From: Konateibacter massiliensis
Lineage (GTDB): Bacteria; Bacillota; Clostridia; Lachnospirales; Lachnospiraceae
Direction of reading: 5' to 3'
Length of the DNA: 64,000 nt
Assembly (NCBI RefSeq): GCF_900184995.1
Contig: NZ_LT860099.1
Location: 310,001-374,000, forward strand
Part shown: positions 59,486 through 64,000 of the stretch, piece by piece
Layout: each line of letters begins with the position of its first letter
Position numbering within the stretch: the first letter of the stretch is position 1
Notes under the pieces: model-generated
The model's database searches: none
Seen by the model: only the letters and a program-made list of their open reading frames with translations
What the model was told of the DNA's origin: nothing
Program-made: the position numbers and the translations under genes

Positions 59486-60245
59486 GATAATTTAACTCCT
59501 TCCAAATTGCATTGAAGTAGTCCTTAAACTCAGGAGCATTCCGGCAGCTTAGAGGAGTCTTGTTCTCCAATGCAAATGTAATGGGAACAATAGTTTTAAT
59601 AGTAGCGGGGCGCTTGGAAAGCACAACAACTCTGTCACCAAGGCTGATTGCCTCCGACAAATCATGTGTCACCAAGATAGCAGTCTTTTTTTCTTTCTTT
59701 ATAATACAGCCGATATCATCCCCTACGTTTAGGCGTGTTTGATAATCTAAGGCGGAAAAAGGCTCGTCGAGCAGGAGTATAGATGGATTTAGTGCGAGGG
59801 TGCGAATTAGGGCAGCTCGCTGTCTCATACCGCCTGAAAGCTCGGAGGGGCGTTTGTCCTTAAAAGAATCCAACCCATAATTGACAAGCATTTCGTCTAC
59901 CGTGTCCAAATACTCACTTGTCAGTTTTTTTTGTATTTCAAGCCCTAAAATAATATTTTTATAGACGCTTCGCCACTCAAAGAGGTGGTCGCGCTGGAGC
60001 ATATAGCCGATGCTTGCACGGGCACTCGAGACATCTGTGCCGTTTACTGTTATGCTTCCGGACTCGGGTGTGATTAATCCTGCAATGAGAGATAAAAGCG
60101 TTGACTTTCCGCAGCCGCTTGGTCCTACGATCGCGATGAATTCTCCTTCCTTTACATCAAAGGATATATTATTTAAAGCGGGTGTTTCGCCAGATAAACT
60201 GTGATAAGAATAGCTCACGGACTCAAGGTTAAGTAAAGAGTTCAT
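59478..60245 (-). CDS. ABC transporter ATP-binding protein, SsuB/TauB family
   Basis: The 255-residue ATPase has Walker A GPSGCGKST (near residue 41), signature LSGGMRQR, Walker B LLLDEPFSALD and a switch His (LVTHD). Nitrate/sulfonate/taurine-type. It overlaps the permease start by 8 bp. ATG 60245 follows GGAGG. Confidence 0.92.
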   Translation of the reverse strand: MNSLLNLESVSYSYHSLSGETPALNNISFDVKEGEFIAIVGPSGCGKSTLLSLIAGLITPESGSITVNGTDVSSARASIGYMLQRDHLFEWRSVYKNIILGLEIQKKLTSEYLDTVDEMLVNYGLDSFKDKRPSELSGGMRQRAALIRTLALNPSILLLDEPFSALDYQTRLNVGDDIGCIIKKEKKTAILVTHDLSEAISLGDRVVVLSKRPATIKTIVPITFALENKTPLSCRNAPEFKDYFNAIWKELNYHE

Positions 60246-60312
60246 ACAAGCCCTCCATTTTATTTATACCTTATTGTATGAGGTGAGAAAAAGAATGGTT
60301 ACTACTCCCCCA

Positions 60313-60341
60313 TTGAATAAATAAGGAAGCTATAATATAAT
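60313..60341 (+). promoter_or_regulatory. Sigma-A promoter for queH
   Basis: TTGAAT at 60313-60318, 17-bp spacer, TATAAT at 60336-60341. It is well placed before ATG 60398. Confidence 0.75.
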
Positions 60342-60397
60342 GAGAATTGGAGAACTATGTTCCGAAAAGAAGAACGCAAATTCCAAACGGAGGAAGC

Positions 60398-61045
60398 ATG
60401 AATACAATAAACTACCAAAAAGAGCTTGATAAGCTCATTGATAAGTTAAATAAAGAGGAGCGCGTGCCTAGCCTGCTTTTACATAGCTGCTGTGCGCCTT
60501 GCAGCAGTTATGTGCTGGAATATTTGTCACAATTTTTTAAGATTACCGTATTTTACTATAACCCGAATATTTACCCGCAGCAGGAATACGAAATGCGTGT
60601 GAAGGAGCAGGAAAAGTTTATTAAAGATGTTCCCGCGACACATGAGATTTCCTTTGTTGCAGGCGAGTACGATACAAAAACCTTTTACAATATGGCAAAG
60701 GGCATGGAGAATGAAAAAGAGGGAGGCGAGCGCTGCTTTGGTTGTTATGAGCTACGAATGAAGCAGACGGCCCAGCTTGCGAAGGAGATGGGCTTTGACT
60801 ATTTTACGACGACCCTGTCTATCAGCCCTCTAAAAAACTCACAGAAGCTCAATGAAATCGGAGGAAAGCTGGAGGGAGAATATGAGGTGAATTACCTATA
60901 TTCTGACTTTAAGAAGAAAAACGGCTACAAGAGGTCGGTGGAGCTGTCAAAGGAATATGAGATGTATAGGCAGGATTATTGCGGCTGCATTTTTTCCATG
61001 CGGGAGCGTGAGGCAGCTAAGGCTCTGTCTGCGTCCGAACTGTAA
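60398..61045 (+). CDS. queH: Epoxyqueuosine reductase QueH
   Basis: The 215-residue QueH has the cluster cysteines HSCCAPCSSY near residue 28 and GGERCFGCYELRM with RQDYCGCIFS near the end. It performs the last step of queuosine synthesis in tRNA, in place of the cobalamin enzyme QueG. ATG 60398 follows GGAGG; an upstream TTG at 60347 is less likely. Confidence 0.93.
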   Translation: MNTINYQKELDKLIDKLNKEERVPSLLLHSCCAPCSSYVLEYLSQFFKITVFYYNPNIYPQQEYEMRVKEQEKFIKDVPATHEISFVAGEYDTKTFYNMAKGMENEKEGGERCFGCYELRMKQTAQLAKEMGFDYFTTTLSISPLKNSQKLNEIGGKLEGEYEVNYLYSDFKKKNGYKRSVELSKEYEMYRQDYCGCIFSMREREAAKALSASEL

Positions 61046-61074
61046 TAAAGCAGTCCAGCAAAAAGAGAACTATC

Positions 61075-61103
61075 TTGTTAAATGTGAATAAATATGCTAT
61101 AAT
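61075..61103 (+). promoter_or_regulatory. Sigma-A promoter for argH
   Basis: TTGTTA at 61075-61080, 17-bp spacer, TATAAT at 61098-61103. The argH start lies 38 bp downstream. Confidence 0.8.
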
Positions 61104-61141
61104 AATGCAAAATTATACAAATAAAGAAAAGAGGACGAAAA

Positions 61142-62518
61142 ATGGCACAGTTATGGGGTGGTCGTTTCACGAAGGAAACAGACCAATTAGTTTATAATTT
61201 TAATGCTTCAATCTCATTTGATAAGAAATTTTATAAGCAGGATATCATAGGAAGTATTGCTCATGTCACGATGCTTGCGAAGCAGAATATTTTGACAGAA
61301 GCCGAAAAGGAAGAAATCATAGAAGGCTTAAACAGTATTCTCAGTGACGTGGAGAATGGAAAGCTTGAAATTACCGAGGAATATGAAGATATTCACAGCT
61401 TTGTGGAAGCGAATCTGATAAAGCGAATCGGCGATGCAGGAAAGAAGCTTCACACAGGAAGAAGCCGTAATGATCAGGTTGCCCTTGATATGAAATTGTA
61501 TGTGCGTGATGAAATTTCAGAGACAGACGAGTTGATTAAGGAGCTGCTGGAAGCCCTGCTTGTTATTATGAAGGAGCATACGGAGACGTTTATGCCGGGC
61601 TTTACCCATCTGCAAAAGGCACAGCCGATTACGCTTGCCCACCATATCGGTGCATATTTTGAAATGTTTAAGAGAGACCGTCTGCGCATGAGCGACATTT
61701 ATAAAAGAATGAATTACTGTCCGCTGGGCTCCGGCGCGTTGGCAGGAACGACCTATCCTCTGGACAGAGAATATACGGCCAGTCTTCTTGATTTTGAAGG
61801 TGCGACGAGAAACAGTATGGATTCGGTATCGGACAGAGATTATGTCATTGAGCTTTTGTCGGCGTTGTCGACTGTTATGATGCATTTGAGCCGCTTTTCC
61901 GAGGAAATTATCATATGGAATACAAACGAATATCGTTTTGTGGAGCTGGATGACGCTTACAGCACGGGCAGCAGCATTATGCCGCAGAAAAAGAACCCTG
62001 ATATTGCAGAGCTGGTGCGAGGAAAGACTGGGCGCGTGTATGGAGCACTTATGTCAATTCTTACAACGATGAAGGGAATTCCGCTTGCCTATAACAAGGA
62101 TATGCAGGAGGATAAGGAGCTGACCTTTGACGCAATTGATACAGTAAAGGGGTGTCTTGCGTTATTTACCGGAATGGTAAAGACAATGACGTTCAACAAA
62201 CAGGTGATGGAGGAGAGTGCCAAGGGCGGCTTTACCAATGCAACCGATGTGGCAGATTATCTGGTAAACAAGGGTGTACCTTTTCGTGATGCGCACAGTA
62301 TATCAGGTCGCCTTGTGCTGCTTTGCATTGAAAAGAACTGTACACTGGATGATTTGTCCCTGGAAGAATTTAAGTCTGAACATGCACTTTTTGAAGCGGA
62401 TATCTATGAGGCAATTAGCCTGTTTACATGTGTAAATAAACGAGAGACGCTGGGTGCTCCGGGAAAACGAGTGATGGAGCAGGTAATCAGTGAGTATGAG
62501 ACTTATTTAAGCAAATAG
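61142..62518 (+). CDS. argH: Argininosuccinate lyase
   Basis: The 458-residue protein is of full length. It has the fumarase/aspartase superfamily signature [16 protein letters not shown] near residue 277, [13 protein letters not shown] and [13 protein letters not shown]. It cleaves argininosuccinate to arginine and fumarate. No other arg genes are in the window. It has its own promoter and terminator. Confidence 0.97.
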   Translation: MAQLWGGRFTKETDQLVYNFNASISFDKKFYKQDIIGSIAHVTMLAKQNILTEAEKEEIIEGLNSILSDVENGKLEITEEYEDIHSFVEANLIKRIGDAGKKLHTGRSRNDQVALDMKLYVRDEISETDELIKELLEALLVIMKEHTETFMPGFTHLQKAQPITLAHHIGAYFEMFKRDRLRMSDIYKRMNYCPLGSGALAGTTYPLDREYTASLLDFEGATRNSMDSVSDRDYVIELLSALSTVMMHLSRFSEEIIIWNTNEYRFVELDDAYSTGSSIMPQKKNPDIAELVRGKTGRVYGALMSILTTMKGIPLAYNKDMQEDKELTFDAIDTVKGCLALFTGMVKTMTFNKQVMEESAKGGFTNATDVADYLVNKGVPFRDAHSISGRLVLLCIEKNCTLDDLSLEEFKSEHALFEADIYEAISLFTCVNKRETLGAPGKRVMEQVISEYETYLSK

Positions 62519-62539
62519 TAAAGTAACTTTTACGGCGGA

Positions 62540-62567
62540 GGAAATTCTTAGGAATTTCCTTTGTTTT
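62540..62567 (+). terminator. argH terminator
   Basis: GGAAATTC and GAATTTCC, 8-bp arms with a 4-nt loop, followed by TTTGTTTT. Confidence 0.85.
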
Positions 62568-62578
62568 GAAAAAAAGTG

Positions 62579-62605
62579 TTGCATTATTGAGAATTATAGT
62601 ATAAT
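62579..62605 (+). promoter_or_regulatory. Promoter for asd
   Basis: TATAAT at 62600-62605 is a strong -10; TTGCAT at 62579-62584 is a possible -35, but the 15-bp spacing is short. Confidence 0.55.
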
Positions 62606-62667
62606 ATACTTATTACAAAGACAAATGTACGCGACAGAAAAACAAACAAGCAAAGAGGAGATTTATT

Positions 62668-63753
62668 ATGAGTCAGAAGTTAAGAGTTGGTATCCTTGGG
62701 GGTACCGGTATGGTAGGACAGCGTTTTATATCCTTATTGGAAAGCCATCCTTGGTTTGAGGTGACTGTAATTGCAGCGAGCCCGCGTTCCGCAGGAAAGA
62801 CATACGAGGAAGCGGTAGGAGGCAGATGGAAGATGTTGACCCCGATGCCGGAAGCTGTTAAAAAAATAGTAGTAATGAACGTGAATGAAGTAGAGAAGGT
62901 TGCGGCAGGAGTAGATTTCGTATTCAGTGCCGTTGATATGTCAAAAGACGAGATAAAGGCAATTGAAGAAGCATACGCAAAGACGGAGACACCGGTTGTT
63001 TCCAATAACAGCGCACACCGCTGGACACCGGACGTACCAATGGTAGTACCGGAAATCAATCCGGAGCACTTTGAGGTAATCAAGTCTCAAAGAGAGAGAC
63101 TGGGAACAAAGAGCGGATTTATTGCAGTAAAGCCAAATTGTTCGATTCAAAGCTATGCGCCTTGTCTGGCAGCATGGAGAGAGTTTGAACCAACTACTGT
63201 TGTTGTTACGACCTATCAGGCGATTTCAGGAGCAGGAAAGAACTTTGAAGACTGGCCGGAGATGGTCGGAAATGTAATTCCGTTTATCGGCGGTGAGGAG
63301 GAAAAGAGTGAGCAGGAACCGCTTCGAGTACTTGGCAAGGTAGAGAACGGTGTTGTTGTAAAGGCACAGGAGCCTGCTATCACAGCACAGTGTATCCGTA
63401 TTCCTGTATTGAACGGTCATACGGCAGCCGTATTTGTTTCCTTTAAGAAAAAGCCGACCAAGGAGCAGTTGATTCAGAAATTGACGGAATTCAAAGGACT
63501 TCCTCAGGAATTAGAGCTTCCAAGTGCGCCAAAGCAGTTTGTGCAGTACATGGAGGAGGAGAACCGTCCGCAGATTACACTTGACGTGGATTATGAAAAC
63601 GGAATGGGTGTATCCATCGGAAGATTGAGAGAAGATACGGTTTACGATTATAAATTCGTGGGAATGTCCCACAATACAGTGCGCGGAGCAGCAGGCGGAG
63701 CGGTATTGTGTGCAGAGCTTTTGAAGGCACAGGGATATATTCAGGCGAAATAA
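62668..63753 (+). CDS. asd: Aspartate-semialdehyde dehydrogenase
   Basis: The 361-residue protein has the N-terminal NADP fold GILGGTGMVGQRF, and KPNCSIQSYAPCL with the catalytic cysteine, in the form seen in the archaeal/fungal-like Asd branch. It makes aspartate semialdehyde for Lys, Met and Thr synthesis. ATG 62668 follows GAGGAG. Full length. Confidence 0.95.
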   Translation: MSQKLRVGILGGTGMVGQRFISLLESHPWFEVTVIAASPRSAGKTYEEAVGGRWKMLTPMPEAVKKIVVMNVNEVEKVAAGVDFVFSAVDMSKDEIKAIEEAYAKTETPVVSNNSAHRWTPDVPMVVPEINPEHFEVIKSQRERLGTKSGFIAVKPNCSIQSYAPCLAAWREFEPTTVVVTTYQAISGAGKNFEDWPEMVGNVIPFIGGEEEKSEQEPLRVLGKVENGVVVKAQEPAITAQCIRIPVLNGHTAAVFVSFKKKPTKEQLIQKLTEFKGLPQELELPSAPKQFVQYMEEENRPQITLDVDYENGMGVSIGRLREDTVYDYKFVGMSHNTVRGAAGGAVLCAELLKAQGYIQAK

Positions 63754-63771
63754 AGAGAATAGATAATCAAG

Positions 63772-63818
63772 AAAAAAGCATTGAGATTAACGAAGAAGGT
63801 TAACTTCAATGCTTTTTA
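63772..63818. terminator. Convergent terminator after asd
   Basis: AAAAAGCATTGA-x-x-TTAAC pairs with GTTAA-x-TTCAATGCTTTTT: long stem with T-tract on the plus strand and A-tract on the left for the minus strand. Confidence 0.85.
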
Positions 63819-63829
63819 TCGAGTTTAAG

Positions 63830-64000
63830 TTAGCTAAGCATACCATCCAGCAGAATAAAAATTCCAAGTCCGATCAGAACAACAGGAACAATAATGTGGT
63901 TATATTTTTGCAGATTATTCTTTATCAGCGGATAATCTGCGAGTCTTGAGCCGATGAGACACCAAAGTGCCGTCATAGCCGCAAATATCAGGACAGTGAG
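63830..64000 (-). CDS. C-terminal end of a membrane protein, possibly CadD-like (partial)
   Basis: The minus-strand frame ends GLGIFILLDGMLS at stop 63830-63832 and contains hydrophobic helices (LIFAAMTALWCLIGSRLA, HIIVPVVLIGLGIFIL). The closing motif resembles CadD/LysE-type transporters. Only 56 codons are visible, so the name is tentative. Confidence 0.5.
   Translation of the reverse strand, partial: LTVLIFAAMTALWCLIGSRLADYPLIKNNLQKYNHIIVPVVLIGLGIFILLDGMLS

Noticed and set aside
1-64000. CRISPR array
   Set aside because: No regularly spaced direct repeats were found anywhere in the window.

Overview
The window is the right-hand part of a large, AT-rich integrated phage (about 1-53,730) followed by ordinary chromosome (about 53,730-64,000) of a Gram-positive Clostridia host, most likely a gut Lachnospiraceae. 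Signs are strong AGGAGG/AGGTGG ribosome sites, AT-rich coding, and a host tail of TspO, a GGDEF protein, a methyl-accepting chemotaxis protein, a nitrate/taurine-type ABC transporter, QueH, ArgH and Asd. The left phage end and its structural genes lie outside the window. The right boundary is a tyrosine integrase followed by the 3' end of a tRNA gene (T-arm plus acceptor strand), an obvious attachment site.

Layout. (1) 1-1,823: a diversity-generating retroelement (DGR): the 3' end of the variable target gene, a hairpin, avd, the template repeat and the reverse transcriptase. Template and variable repeats differ only at template adenines over the 36 aligned bases. (2) 1.9-6.1 kb: a YkgJ-type protein, a large uncharacterised phage protein and an IS3-family insertion. 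(3) 6.2-16.9 kb: small phage proteins, a structured non-coding stretch, NPPF-type methyltransferases (one broken), an HNH endonuclease, a NADAR-type protein and a membrane-anchored BCS1-like AAA+ ATPase. (4) 17.1-20 kb: an RNA-repair cassette (RNA ligase, nucleotidyltransferase, kinase-HD phosphatase). (5) 20-26.6 kb: small genes including a DUF2829/Tad2-like protein, then a TnpB nuclease with downstream structured RNA. (6) 26.7-37.7 kb: a replication operon with a likely ssDNA-binding protein, a Sak4-like ATPase, DnaB, DnaG, RecJ, a DnaE-type polymerase and an ERCC4 nuclease. (7) 37.7-52.3 kb: small genes, NAD-dependent DNA ligase, an HPr-like protein, nrdD with a group I intron, an HNH/AP2 endonuclease, nrdG, dUTPase and a SleB-like hydrolase. 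(8) Integrase and attachment site.

The most unusual property is translational. Many phage genes, including dnaE, dnaB, the integrase and the polynucleotide kinase, have a strong Shine-Dalgarno sequence followed at normal spacing by ATA, ATT, ATC or CTG, with no ATG, GTG or TTG available without losing conserved N-terminal residues. Two further phage-wide RNA-level patterns stand out. One is a roughly 45-nt leader duplicated in front of two unrelated genes, with covarying hairpins. The other is a recurrent short dyad, GAAA-N6-TTTC, in the gaps between genes.

All functional names rest on motifs read by eye and on general knowledge of the families. No database search was run.
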